NCBI RefSeq assembly: GCF_041020765.1 | Contig: NZ_JBEUEJ010000008.1 | Reading direction: 5' to 3' (one strand) | DNA from: Kineococcus terrestris | GTDB lineage: Bacteria > Actinomycetota > Actinomycetes > Actinomycetales > Kineococcaceae | DNA: 64,000 nt | Shown here: positions 25,862 through 34,058 of the stretch, piece by piece | Position numbering within the stretch: the stretch's first letter is position 1 | Layout of the letters: every line of letters starts with the position of its first letter | Notes under the pieces: generated by a model | The model's input: the letters and a program-made list of their open reading frames with translations, nothing else | The model's database searches: none | Told to the model about the DNA's origin: nothing | Program-made: the position numbers and the translations under genes

Positions 25862-27214
25862 TCACACCCACCCCGCGAGCCGGTCGTCCAGGTCCCGCCG
25901 CCAGCGCGCCAGCGCGTCGACGGGCTCCTCGCCCAGGTGCTCGCGCCAGGCGGCGGCCAGCAGCGCCTCGCGCGCGGACGCGGTCGCGGGCCGGTCGGCG
26001 GCGTTCAGCCGGCGGTGCAGCGCCGTGAGCGCGGGCAGGCCGTGGTGCCGGGCGGTGGAGGCGACGAGGGTCCACGCCGCGGCGTGGGCGCGCTGCAGCG
26101 CAGCGTCCCCGGTGCTCTCGCCGGGGCCGCCGGTGAAGTCCTCGTCGGCCGGCACGTCCACCGCCCCGCCGGCGCCGAGGTCGCGCAGGACGGGCTCGGC
26201 CAGCGCGCGGGGGTCCAGGCCGCGCCCGGCGCGCGCCACGACGTCCGCGTACCCCTCGGCCAGCCACCGGGGCGCGGCGGGATCGGTGGACCCGCCGGCG
26301 CGGGTCGCCACGTGCACGAGCTCGTGGGTCAGGACGACGCGGCGGCCGGTGCGGGTCAGCCCGGCGAACCGCCCGGCCTGCACGACCACGCGCGCCGCGC
26401 CGCGCCGGCCGCCGGGCAGGTCGTGCCGGCCGCCGGTGGTCAGCGCGTCGACGAGGGCGGCCCGCTGCTCGCTCGTCCCGGCCAGCCGGGCCGCGGCCGC
26501 GGCGTCCGCCGCCACGAGCACCGCCGCGCGGGGCGGGTCGGCGCCCCAGGCGGCGCCCGCGCGCGCGGCGGCGTCCGCGAGGTCGGCGCCCACGTCGGCG
26601 GCCACCGCGGCGACCACGTCGGTCACCGCGTCGGTCACCGCGCCGGTGGTCGCACCGGTGGTCGCACCGGCGGTCGCACCGGCGGCCGGTGCTCCGGTGC
26701 GCACGAGCACCACGGCGCCGCCGGGGACCTCGCGCACCTCGAGCGCGCCGACCTCCCACGGCTGGACGGGCCCGTCGACCGGCCCGGGGGCCAGCCACCA
26801 GCGCTCGCCGTCGCGGCGCAGGCCGAGGACGGCGGCGGCGGTGGCCGTGCGCCCCTCACCGGGCAGCCGCGAGCGCAGGACCACGTGCGCGGACGCGCCG
26901 ACGCCCCCGCCGGGGCCGGTGCGCGGAGCCGTGAGGGCGGTGACGTCGGCGGCCAGCTCCAGCGGGCGGGCCGCGGCGGCCCGCCCGTCGCGCAGGCGCA
27001 GCAGGTCGCGCTCGGCGGCCGTGCGGGTGAGCACAGGCACGGCGGCGGCGGCGAGGTCACCGGCCAGCAGCGCGTCCGCGCGCCGGCGCAGCAGCGAGCG
27101 GACGTGCTCGACGCGCAGCTCGTGCACGGCCCCGGCGCGGCCGGACGGTGAGCAGCCGGCGACCAGCGCGCACCCGGCGGAGACGAGCAGCGCCCGGCGC
27201 GGGAACGGCGGCAC
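25862..27214 (-). CDS. Lipoprotein with HExxH gluzincin-type metallopeptidase motif
   Basis: A 450-residue exported lipoprotein. The signal MPPFPRRALLVSAGCALVAGC has a lipobox LVAGC with the lipidated Cys at 21. The N-terminal half is an NTF2-like/α+β region without known motifs; the C-terminal half has VVLTHELVHVATRAG followed by PRWLAEGYADVVA, the HExxH plus downstream Glu arrangement of zinc gluzincins. The GTG at 27214 has GAGGA 7 nt upstream. A 12-bp DNA repeat inside encodes a GATTGATT-like stretch between the halves. The protease activity and substrate are inferred. Confidence 0.7.
   Translation of the reverse strand: MPPFPRRALLVSAGCALVAGCSPSGRAGAVHELRVEHVRSLLRRRADALLAGDLAAAAVPVLTRTAAERDLLRLRDGRAAAARPLELAADVTALTAPRTGPGGGVGASAHVVLRSRLPGEGRTATAAAVLGLRRDGERWWLAPGPVDGPVQPWEVGALEVREVPGGAVVLVRTGAPAAGATAGATTGATTGAVTDAVTDVVAAVAADVGADLADAAARAGAAWGADPPRAAVLVAADAAAAARLAGTSEQRAALVDALTTGGRHDLPGGRRGAARVVVQAGRFAGLTRTGRRVVLTHELVHVATRAGGSTDPAAPRWLAEGYADVVARAGRGLDPRALAEPVLRDLGAGGAVDVPADEDFTGGPGESTGDAALQRAHAAAWTLVASTARHHGLPALTALHRRLNAADRPATASAREALLAAAWREHLGEEPVDALARWRRDLDDRLAGWV
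26639..26686. repeat. Four 12-bp repeats (CGCACCGGTGGT) inside the lipoprotein gene
   Basis: In-frame units at 26639, 26651, 26663 and 26675, with one to two differences between them, encode a Gly-Ala-Thr-rich linker. Copy-number change would alter linker length without a frameshift. Confidence 0.7.
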
Positions 27215-27263
27215 CCGCGCATCCTCGCACCGCCGCCGGGCGCCGCGGCGCGCCGGCGCGACG

Positions 27264-27303
27264 CGGCTCAGACGCGGCTCAGCCCGCGGCTCAGCCCGCG
27301 GCC
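27264..27303. repeat. 11-12 bp GCGGCTCA tandem repeats around the stop of the Cys-rich gene
   Basis: Units of the type ACGCGGCTCAG / CCCGCGGCTCAG repeat about three and a half times between the lipoprotein start and the end of the 27291 gene. The repeat carries that gene's stop codon. Confidence 0.6.
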
Positions 27304-27560
27304 CGGGACCGCGCCCGGCGCGGTCGTGACCCCGCGGCCGGAGCCGGGGGGACGTCGGGCGCGGGGCCCGGCGCCGGTGCCAGCCGCAGCGGCGGCACGA
27401 GACCGGCGCCGGCGAGCACGGCGACGGCCCGGCGCTCGTCGTCGTCGAGCGCGGGCGGGCCCGCCCGGCCGGGCACGTCCGGCACGCCGAGCAGGACGGA
27501 CACCACGCAGCCGTCGCACGCCCGCGGTCGGGCGGTGCACGTGTCGCAGTCGATGAGCAT
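27291..27560 (-). CDS. Small Cys-rich actinobacterial protein (possible zinc knuckle)
   Basis: 89 aa, beginning MLIDCDTCTARPRACDGCVV: two CxxC-type pairs (C5/C8 and C15/C18) followed by SVLLGVP, an Asp/Glu helix DDDERRAVAVLAGAGLVPPL and a Pro/Ala tail. The ATG at 27560 is the only sensible start. Small proteins of this build occur widely in actinomycetes, but I know of no function. The C-terminal ~25 residues are low complexity. Confidence 0.65.
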   Translation of the reverse strand: MLIDCDTCTARPRACDGCVVSVLLGVPDVPGRAGPPALDDDERRAVAVLAGAGLVPPLRLAPAPGPAPDVPPAPAAGSRPRRARSRAAG

Positions 27561-27676
27561 CGGTCGGCCTCCCGCGGAGCTGCCCGGGCCGGCGGCCCGT
27601 CCGGTCCCCCGACCGGCACGCGCACCGTAGGAGCCGCCTCCGACACGAGGCCCGCACCGGCCCCGCGCACGCCCCG

Positions 27677-27724
27677 GCGCGGGGCCCTGCGCGGGACCCT
27701 GCGCGGGGTCCGGCGCGGGGTCCG
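27677..27724. repeat. 12-bp tandem repeat GCGCGGGG(T/C)CC, four copies
   Basis: Units at 27677, 27689, 27701 and 27713 (the last two identical) plus a degenerate fifth lie in the 225-bp intergenic region upstream of the DnaQ/GIY-YIG gene. Confidence 0.8.
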
Positions 27725-27772
27725 GCGGGGGTCCGGGCCGTGTCGCAGCCGCCCGGTGTCGGACGCCGTCCC

Positions 27773-27778
27773 TACGGT
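27773..27778 (+). promoter_or_regulatory. -10 hexamer TACGGT of the DnaQ/GIY-YIG gene
   Basis: TACGGT lies 7 nt before ATG 27786, suggesting a leaderless mRNA. It rules against the upstream in-frame start at 27756. Confidence 0.5.
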
Positions 27779-27785
27779 GACCGGC

Positions 27786-29678
27786 ATGCCCCGCAGCACG
27801 ACCGCGCCGCCCGCCCCGCACGGCGGGCCGGGAGCGCGCACGACCGGGCCGGCCACCCAGCCGGCCCACCAGGCGTCCTTCGACGACCTGGGCCGCCCGC
27901 TGGCGGAGACGACGTTCGTCGTGGTGGACACCGAGACGACGGGCGGGGCGCCCGCCGAGGGCGGCATCACCGAGATCGGCGCGGTCAAGGTGCGCGGCGG
28001 CGAGGTGCTGGGCGAGTTCCAGACGCTGGTGCGCCCGCCGTCGTCCATCCCGCCGTTCGTGCAGCTGCTGACGGGGATCACCGACGCGATGGTCGCCTCC
28101 GCCCCGACGGCGGCGCAGGTCCTGCCGAGCTTCCTGGAGTTCGCCCGCGGCGCGGTGCTGGTGGCCCACAACGCCCCGTACGACACGGGCTTCCTGGCGG
28201 GTGCCTGCGCCCGCGCGCAGCTGTCGTGGCCGCGCTTCGAGGTGGTCGACACGGTCGTGCTGGCCCGTCACCTCGTGGGCCCGGACGAGGCGCGCGACCG
28301 CAAGCTGGCGACGCTGGCGCGGCTGTTCGGCGCCCGCACGACGCCCGAGCACCGCGCGCTGGCCGACGCCCGCGCCACGGTCGACGTCCTGCACGCGCTG
28401 CTGGGGCGGCTGGGCAACCGGGGCGTGCAGACCCTGGAGGACCTGCAGACCTTCGCCGCGCGCGTGCCCGCGGCGCGGCGGGCCAAGAAGCACCTCGCCC
28501 TCGGGCTGCCCTCGGCACCGGGCGTCTACCAGTTCCGCGACGGGTCGGGCCGGGTGCTGTACGTGGGCACCAGCGTGGACGTGCGCCGCCGGGTGGCCAG
28601 CTACTTCACGGCCTCGGAGACGCGGCCGCGGATGACCGAGATGGTGCGCGCGGCGGCCGCGGTGGTGCCGGTGGTGTGCGCGACGCCGCTGGAGGCGCGG
28701 GTGCGCGAGCTGCGGCTGATCGCCGAGCACGAGCCGCCGTACAACCGCCGCTCCAAGCGCCCGGACGCGGTGACGTGGGTGAAGCTGACCACGGACGCCT
28801 GGCCGCGCCTGTCCCTGGTGCGCCGGGTGCGCGACGACACCGCGGCCGGCGCGCAGTACCTGGGGCCGTTCCGCTCGGCGCGCACGGCGGAGCTGGCCGT
28901 GGCCGCGCTGCACGAGGCGCTGCCGCTGCGCCAGTGCACCCGCCGCATCCCCCGCGCGCCCCGCGCGGACGGGCCGGGGGCCTGCGCGCTGGCCGACCTG
29001 GGCCGGTGCGGCGCCCCGTGCCTGGGCGCCGAGCGCGGCGGGCAGGACGCCGCCTCCTACGGCGAGCTCGTCGAGCGGGCCCGCGCCGCGCTGCGCACCG
29101 ACCCGGCGGGCGCCGACGCCGCCGAGGCGCTGCGCGCGGGGACCGAGCGGATGGGCCGGCTGGCGGCGCAGGAGCGCTACGAGGAGGCCGCCGTGCAGCG
29201 CGAGCGCCTGGACGCCTACCTGCGCACCGCGGCGCGCGCCCAGCGGCGCGCCCCGCTGCAGGGCACGGCCGAGCTGGTGGCCGCCCGGCGCAGCCGCCCC
29301 GACCCGGGGTGGCCGACCGGCGGCTGGGAGCTGGTGCTGGTGCGCTGGGGGCGGCTGGCGGGCACGACGCTGACCCCGCGCGGCGCGGACCCGCTGCCGC
29401 ACGTGGAGGCGCTGCGGGCCACCGGGGAGGCGGTGGAGCGCCCGGAGCCGGGCCGCACCGCGGCCACCGCGGAGGAGACCGACGCGGTGCTCGACTGGCT
29501 GGAGCAGCCCGGCACCCGGCTGGTGACCGTCGAGGGCGCCGACGAGTCGCCGTGGGCGTGCCCCGTGCGCGGCGCGGGCTGGGCCCGCGAGCGCGTGCGC
29601 GGCGGGACCGGCGGCGGTGGCGCGGGCGCCGCCGCGGACGGCCGCGGCGCGGGGTCCGGGACTACGCTGGCGCCGTGA
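27786..29678 (+). CDS. DEDDh exonuclease fused to GIY-YIG (UvrC/Cho-like) nuclease
   Basis: A 630-residue two-nuclease protein, the Rv2191 type. The N-terminal DnaQ-like exonuclease has FVVVDTETTGG, AHNAPYDTGFL and HRALADARATVDVLHAL, which give the DEDDh residues. The middle has a UvrC-type GIY-YIG domain, SAPGVYQFRDGSGRVLYVGT followed by SVDVRRRVASYF. A Cys cluster (GACALADLGRCGAPC) and a UVR-like helix (QERYEEAAVQRERLD) follow. It probably acts in DNA repair by incision plus trimming. The stop overlaps the next gene by 4 nt. Confidence 0.88.
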   Translation: MPRSTTAPPAPHGGPGARTTGPATQPAHQASFDDLGRPLAETTFVVVDTETTGGAPAEGGITEIGAVKVRGGEVLGEFQTLVRPPSSIPPFVQLLTGITDAMVASAPTAAQVLPSFLEFARGAVLVAHNAPYDTGFLAGACARAQLSWPRFEVVDTVVLARHLVGPDEARDRKLATLARLFGARTTPEHRALADARATVDVLHALLGRLGNRGVQTLEDLQTFAARVPAARRAKKHLALGLPSAPGVYQFRDGSGRVLYVGTSVDVRRRVASYFTASETRPRMTEMVRAAAAVVPVVCATPLEARVRELRLIAEHEPPYNRRSKRPDAVTWVKLTTDAWPRLSLVRRVRDDTAAGAQYLGPFRSARTAELAVAALHEALPLRQCTRRIPRAPRADGPGACALADLGRCGAPCLGAERGGQDAASYGELVERARAALRTDPAGADAAEALRAGTERMGRLAAQERYEEAAVQRERLDAYLRTAARAQRRAPLQGTAELVAARRSRPDPGWPTGGWELVLVRWGRLAGTTLTPRGADPLPHVEALRATGEAVERPEPGRTAATAEETDAVLDWLEQPGTRLVTVEGADESPWACPVRGAGWARERVRGGTGGGGAGAAADGRGAGSGTTLAP

Positions 29679-29953
29679 TCACCGCCATCGTCAACGTGCT
29701 CGCCGACAGCCGGCGCATCCCCGAGGTCGCGCAGGCCCTGGCCGACCTGCCGGGCGTGTCCGAGGTGTACTCGGTCACCGGTGACGTCGACCTCGTGGCG
29801 ATGGTGCGCGTGCGCCACCACGAGGAGCTGGCGGACGTCATCGCGGGCACGGTGAACAAGGTGGACGGCGTGCTGAGCACGACCACGAACATCGCCTTCC
29901 GCGCGTACTCGCGCCACGACCTCGAGAGCGCCTTCTCCCTCGGCGCCGACTGA
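29675..29953 (+). CDS. Stand-alone Lrp/AsnC ligand-binding (RAM) domain protein
   Basis: 92 aa: ITAIVNVLADSRRIPEVAQAL, then GVSEVYSVTGDVDLVAMVRV and STTTNIAFRAYSRHDL. This is the βαββαβ ACT-like RAM domain without any helix-turn-helix. Such proteins oligomerise and bind amino acids. The GTG overlaps the exonuclease stop, and TACGCT (29663-29668) lies 6 nt upstream, so it may also have a leaderless transcript of its own. It precedes convergent trpD; a link to aromatic amino acid sensing is only a guess. Confidence 0.75.
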   Translation: MITAIVNVLADSRRIPEVAQALADLPGVSEVYSVTGDVDLVAMVRVRHHEELADVIAGTVNKVDGVLSTTTNIAFRAYSRHDLESAFSLGAD

Positions 29954-30005
29954 CGCGCACCGGCGGGCGCCGAGCCGGCGGGCGCCGAGCCGGCGGCCGG
30001 CCGGG

Positions 30006-31130
30006 TCAGCGCGCGCTGGCGGCCACCCAGCGCTCCAGGACGTCGGCGGCGGCGCCGCTGTCCAGCGAGCGCTCGGCGCGCCGCACCCCCTCGGCCAGGT
30101 GCTGCACCAGGTCCCCGGCCAGGTCCTCGGCGGAGTCCGCGGCCGCCGCGCCCGGTGCGCGCACCCCCGCGGCGACCATGGCGGCCGCCGCGTTGAGGAC
30201 GACGGCGTCGCGCACGGGCCCGCGGCGGCCGGCCAGCAGGTCCCGCGCCACCGCGGCGTTGTGCCGCGCGTCGGCGCCGCGCAGGTCGGCCAGGGCGGCC
30301 GGGGCCATGCCGAGCGCGTCCGCGGGGTCGAGCAGGACCTCCCGCACCGCGCCGCCGAGCACGACCTGCACCCGCGCCGGGCCGGTGGTGGTCAGCTCGT
30401 CGAGACCGTCCTCGCCGCGGAAGACGAGCGCGGAGGTGCCCCGCGCGGCCAGGACGCCGGCCACGACGGGCGCCAGGCGGGCGTCGGCGACACCGACGGC
30501 GGTGGCCCCGGCGCGGGCCGGGTTGGTCAGCGGCCCCAGGACGTTGAAGGCCGTCGGCACGCCCAGCCCGCGGCGCGCGCCGGCCGCGTGGCGGAACGAG
30601 GGGTGGAAGACCTGCGCGAAGCAGAAGGTGATGCCGACCTCGACGGCCAGCCGGCCGACGTCCGCGGGCGGCAGGTCCAGGCGCACGCCGAGGGCCTCCA
30701 GGACGTCGGCGGAGCCGGAGGAGGAGGACGAGGCGCGGTTGCCGTGCTTGACGACGCGGTGCCCCGCCCCGGCCAGGACGAGGCTGGCCATGGTGGAGAT
30801 GTTGACGGTGTGGGCCTGGTCGCCGCCGGTGCCGACGAGGTCGACGACGGGGCCGGGCACCTCGAGCGGGACGGCGTGCGCGAGCATCGCGTCGGCCAGG
30901 CCGGTCAGCTCGTCGACCGTCTCCCCCTTGGCGCGCAGGGCCACGAGGAAGCCGGCCAGCGGCACGTCGCCCGCCTCGCCGCTCATGACCTCGTCCATGG
31001 CCCAGGCCGTGGTCGCGGCGTCCAGGTCGCGGCCGGCCAGCAGCGCGCCGACGACCTGCGGCCAGGTCGGGCCGGCGGCGCCCGGGGGCGGGGCGGGCCG
31101 GGACGGCGCGGGGTCGGTCGGGCTGGTCAT
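30006..31130 (-). CDS. trpD: Anthranilate phosphoribosyltransferase
   Basis: Transfers phosphoribosyl from PRPP to anthranilate in tryptophan synthesis. The 374-residue product has the PRPP loop DLVGTGGDQAHTVNISTM, VVKHGNRASSSSSGSADVLEALG, FCFAQVFHPSFRHA and NVLGPLTNPA. A ~20-residue Pro-rich N-terminal extension precedes WPQVVGALLAGRDL. Its position next to ctaE matches Rv2192c. No other trp gene is in the window. Confidence 0.93.
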   Translation of the reverse strand: MTSPTDPAPSRPAPPPGAAGPTWPQVVGALLAGRDLDAATTAWAMDEVMSGEAGDVPLAGFLVALRAKGETVDELTGLADAMLAHAVPLEVPGPVVDLVGTGGDQAHTVNISTMASLVLAGAGHRVVKHGNRASSSSSGSADVLEALGVRLDLPPADVGRLAVEVGITFCFAQVFHPSFRHAAGARRGLGVPTAFNVLGPLTNPARAGATAVGVADARLAPVVAGVLAARGTSALVFRGEDGLDELTTTGPARVQVVLGGAVREVLLDPADALGMAPAALADLRGADARHNAAVARDLLAGRRGPVRDAVVLNAAAAMVAAGVRAPGAAAADSAEDLAGDLVQHLAEGVRRAERSLDSGAAADVLERWVAASAR

Positions 31131-31236
31131 GGCGGGGTCCTCGGGCCGGCGGGCGGGGGTCGCGCCCGACCCTACTGACCCGTGCGGTCGGGCGGCCCGG
31201 CCCGAGCCGGGGCGGGCTCCCGCGGGGGCGTTCCGG

Positions 31237-31264
31237 GGTCACGGGGAGGTCACGTGGAGGTCAC
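31237..31264 (+). promoter_or_regulatory. Three GGTCAC boxes with 11-bp period (PHO-box-like) upstream of ctaE
   Basis: GGTCAC occurs at 31237, 31248 and 31259, each followed by a G-rich 5-mer. One helical turn of phasing and the GGTCA core match the form of streptomycete PhoP direct-repeat units. They end 30 bp before a candidate -35. The regulator assignment is inferred. Confidence 0.5.
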
Positions 31265-31294
31265 CCGGACGGCGCAACCGCGGCGTGCACGGGC

Positions 31295-31324
31295 TGTGAC
31301 GGCGGTGTGAGCAACATCTACGAC
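31295..31324 (+). promoter_or_regulatory. Candidate promoter of ctaE-qcrCAB
   Basis: TGTGAC (31295-31300) and TACGAC (31319-31324) are separated by 18 nt. The predicted leader to the ATG at 31369 is about 40 nt. Confidence 0.4.
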
Positions 31325-31368
31325 ACGATGTCGGTGGGCCGGGGGGCGCTCCGCCGAGACCGTGGGGC

Positions 31369-32028
31369 ATGATGGCCGTCGTGGCGAGTGCACAGGCTGT
31401 CCAGAGCAGTACCCCGAGCCCTGCTCACGGGTCCGTGAACCGGCCCAACATGGTGTCGGTCGGCGTCATCGTCTGGCTCGCCAGCGAGCTGATGTTCTTC
31501 GCCGGGCTCTTCGCGATGTACTTCACGATCCGGTCGGTGGCGCCCGGGCTGTGGGAGGGCGGGACGGAGCTGCTCAACGTCCCCTTCGCGGCCGTGAACA
31601 CCACGATCCTCGTCATCTCCTCCTTCTGGTGCCAGTTCGGCGTCTTCGCGGCCGAGCGCTTCCAGCCCCGGCGCCTCGGGCGCCTGTGGCAGGTCGGCAA
31701 GTGGGGCATGCAGGAGTGGTTCGTCCTCACGTACGTCTTCGGCGCGATCTTCATCGCGGGCCAGGTCTTCGAGTACGCCGAGCTGGCGCTGGAGGGTCTG
31801 ACCATCGCCAGCGACGCCTACGGGTCGGTCTTCATCCTCACGACCGGCTTCCACGGCATCCACGTGCTCGGCGGGCTGGTGGCGTTCCTGCTGGTGATCG
31901 CCCGCTCCTTCGCCTCCAAGCGCTTCGGCCACCAGGAGGCCACCAGCGCCATCGTCGTCAGCTACTACTGGCACTTCGTCGACGTCGTGTGGATCGGCCT
32001 GTTCACGGTCATCTACGTCCTGCAGTGA
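31369..32028 (+). CDS. ctaE: Cytochrome c oxidase subunit III
   Basis: Five-TM subunit of the aa3 oxidase (219 aa). It shows SRPNMVSVGVIVWL-like entry (NRPNMVSVG), ASELMFFAGLFAMYFTIR, FGAIFIAGQVFEYAEL, TTGFHGIHVLGGL and the final SYYWHFVDVVWIGLF. The ATG at 31369 is followed at once by a second ATG. It is the first gene of ctaE-qcrC-qcrA-qcrB, the actinobacterial arrangement in which bc1 and aa3 form a supercomplex. Confidence 0.93.
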   Translation: MMAVVASAQAVQSSTPSPAHGSVNRPNMVSVGVIVWLASELMFFAGLFAMYFTIRSVAPGLWEGGTELLNVPFAAVNTTILVISSFWCQFGVFAAERFQPRRLGRLWQVGKWGMQEWFVLTYVFGAIFIAGQVFEYAELALEGLTIASDAYGSVFILTTGFHGIHVLGGLVAFLLVIARSFASKRFGHQEATSAIVVSYYWHFVDVVWIGLFTVIYVLQ

Positions 32029-32110
32029 CCGCCGCCGCACCCCTGACAGCCACAGACACCTGAGCACCCCGACCACGCGAGAGCTCCCGACGGAAGCGAG
32101 CACCACCACC

Positions 32111-32944
32111 GTGACCAGGACCCTCACCGCACTCAGCGCCCGGCGACGCCACCCGATGGCCGTCGTCCTGCTGGTCGCGCTGGCGCTCCTCCTCGTCGGA
32201 GGGCTGTACTCCGCGCTGGCGCCCCGCCCGGCGGAGGCGACCACCGCCACCGCCACCGCCGACGACGTGGAGGAGGGCCGCATCCTCTTCCTCGCCAACT
32301 GCGCCAGCTGCCACGGCCTCAACGCCGAGGGCGGCCAGGTGAACGACGGGCTGAACGCGGGGCCGTCGCTCATCGGTGCCGGCGCCGCCTCGGTCGACTT
32401 CCAGGTCGGCACCGGCCGCATGCCGCTCGCGCAGAGCGGCCCGCAGGCCGAGGAGGTCAGCAAGATCCGCTTCTCGCAGGAGCAGATCGACCAGATGGCC
32501 GCCTACGTGGCCTCGCTGGCCCCCGGCCCGGCCATCCCCACCGAGGACGTCCTCGACACCAGCGAGGCCACCGCCGAGGAGATCGCCCGCGGCGCCGCGA
32601 TCTTCCGCACCAACTGCGCGATGTGCCACAACACCCAGGGCAAGGGCGGCGCGCTGACCGCCGGCAAGTACGCCCCGAGCCTGGACGGCGTCGAGGCCCG
32701 CTACATCTACGAGGCGATGACGACCGGCCCGCAGTCGATGCCGGTCTTCAACGACAACACCATCGCCCCCGAGGACAAGACCGCGATCATCGCCTGGCTG
32801 ACGGCCGACAGCGAGCAGCGCCCCGACCCGGGCGGCTGGACGCTGGGGTCGCTGGGCCCGGTGAGCGAGGGCCTCTTCGCCTGGATCGCCGGCATCGGCC
32901 TCCTCATCGGGTGCTCGGTGTGGCTGGGGCTGAAGTCGTCGTGA
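32111..32944 (+). CDS. qcrC: Dihaem cytochrome c of the bc1 complex
   Basis: 277 aa with an N-terminal membrane segment (PMAVVLLVALALLLVGGLY), two CXXCH haem sites (CASCH near residue 64 and CAMCH near residue 169) and a C-terminal TM anchor (FAWIAGIGLLIGCSVWLGL). The fused dihaem cytochrome takes the place of soluble cytochrome c in actinobacterial bc1-aa3 supercomplexes. Translation starts at GTG 32111 with no close ribosome-binding site. Its stop overlaps a possible 30-codon ORF leading into qcrA. Confidence 0.93.
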   Translation: MTRTLTALSARRRHPMAVVLLVALALLLVGGLYSALAPRPAEATTATATADDVEEGRILFLANCASCHGLNAEGGQVNDGLNAGPSLIGAGAASVDFQVGTGRMPLAQSGPQAEEVSKIRFSQEQIDQMAAYVASLAPGPAIPTEDVLDTSEATAEEIARGAAIFRTNCAMCHNTQGKGGALTAGKYAPSLDGVEARYIYEAMTTGPQSMPVFNDNTIAPEDKTAIIAWLTADSEQRPDPGGWTLGSLGPVSEGLFAWIAGIGLLIGCSVWLGLKSS

Positions 32945-33033
32945 CCGCGACGGCGAGCCCCGGCACGGTCAGCACGACGACCGCGTCCGCCCCCGCGGAC
33001 CGGGCGGGACACCAGGACAGGCAGGGAGCATGA
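32941..33033 (+). CDS. Possible 30-residue coupling ORF between qcrC and qcrA
   Basis: GTG at 32941 overlaps the qcrC stop (GTGA), and its own stop TGA (33031-33033) overlaps the qcrA ATG (ATGA). The product would be Thr/Ala-rich with no recognisable domain (begins MTATASPGTVSTTT). It may be a real peptide, a translational-coupling device, or chance; codon use cannot separate these. Confidence 0.3.
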   Translation: MTATASPGTVSTTTASAPADRAGHQDRQGA

Positions 33034-34058
33034 GCCAGATCGAACGCGCCGAGGAGGCGCACGGGCAGAGCACCGCGGTCGCCCGGCCGACCGCCGGCGT
33101 GCCCGACCGCTTCGAGAACCCGGGTCTGCCCGCCCACCGGCACCGGATGGGCGACACCGACCCCCGGGCGGCCAAGCGCGCCGAGCGGCAGGTCGCCGTC
33201 CTGCTGCTGCTGTCGATCCTCGGCTCGATCGGGATCATCGTCTCGATCGTGGCCATCCAGTACGACGGCAGCTTCGCGCGGGTCAGCTGGTCGACCAAGG
33301 CCATCGGCCTGTCGATGTTCTTCTCGCTGTTCGCGCTCGGCGCCGGCGCCGTGCACTGGGCCAAGACGCTCATGCCCGACGACGAGCGCATCGACCACCG
33401 GCACCGCCAGCGCGGCACCGAGGCCGAGCGCGCCAAGGCCGTGGCCATCCTCAAGGAGGGCGCGGGCGAGGCGGCGCTGGGCCGCCGGCCGCTGATCCGC
33501 AACACCCTCATCGGCGCGCTGGCGCTGTTCCCCCTGCCGGCGGTGTTCTTCTTCCGGGACACCGGTCCGCTGCCGGGTGACGACCTGTCGACCACGATGT
33601 GGGAGCAGGGCACCTACCTGGTCAAGGACCCCGAGGGCGGGCGCATCCGCGCCGCCGACGTGAGCATCGGTTCCGTGGTGCACGTCATGCCCGAGGGCAT
33701 CGAGGACGTCGAGCACCCGCTGAACGAGAAGGCGAAGTCGGCGGTCCTCATCATGCGCCTCGAGGAGGAGGAGCTCACCGAGAAGTCCGCGGACTGGGGT
33801 GTGAGCGGCATCGTCGCCTACTCCAAGATCTGCACCCACATGGGCTGCCCCGTGGCCCTGTACGAGCAGCAGACCCACCACCTGCTGTGCCCCTGCCACC
33901 AGTCGACGTTCGACCTGACGCAGGACTGCAAGGTGATCTTCGGCCCGGCCAAGCGACCCCTCCCGCAGCTGCCCATCGTGGTGGACGACGAGGGGTACCT
34001 GGTCGCTGAGGACGGCTTCCAGGAAGCCGTCGGCCCGAGCTTCTGGGAGCGCGGATGA
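33030..34058 (+). CDS. qcrA: Rieske iron-sulfur subunit of the bc1 complex
   Basis: 342 aa with three N-terminal TM segments, typical of actinobacterial QcrA: LLLLSILGSIGIIVSIVAI, then AIGLSMFFSLFALGAGAVHW, then NTLIGALALFPLPAVFFF. The C-terminal Rieske domain has CTHMGCP near residue 268 and CPCHQS near residue 287, which ligate the 2Fe-2S cluster. The ATG is preceded by an AGGCAGGGA purine run. It overlaps qcrB by 4 nt (ATGA). Confidence 0.94.
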   Translation: MSQIERAEEAHGQSTAVARPTAGVPDRFENPGLPAHRHRMGDTDPRAAKRAERQVAVLLLLSILGSIGIIVSIVAIQYDGSFARVSWSTKAIGLSMFFSLFALGAGAVHWAKTLMPDDERIDHRHRQRGTEAERAKAVAILKEGAGEAALGRRPLIRNTLIGALALFPLPAVFFFRDTGPLPGDDLSTTMWEQGTYLVKDPEGGRIRAADVSIGSVVHVMPEGIEDVEHPLNEKAKSAVLIMRLEEEELTEKSADWGVSGIVAYSKICTHMGCPVALYEQQTHHLLCPCHQSTFDLTQDCKVIFGPAKRPLPQLPIVVDDEGYLVAEDGFQEAVGPSFWERG

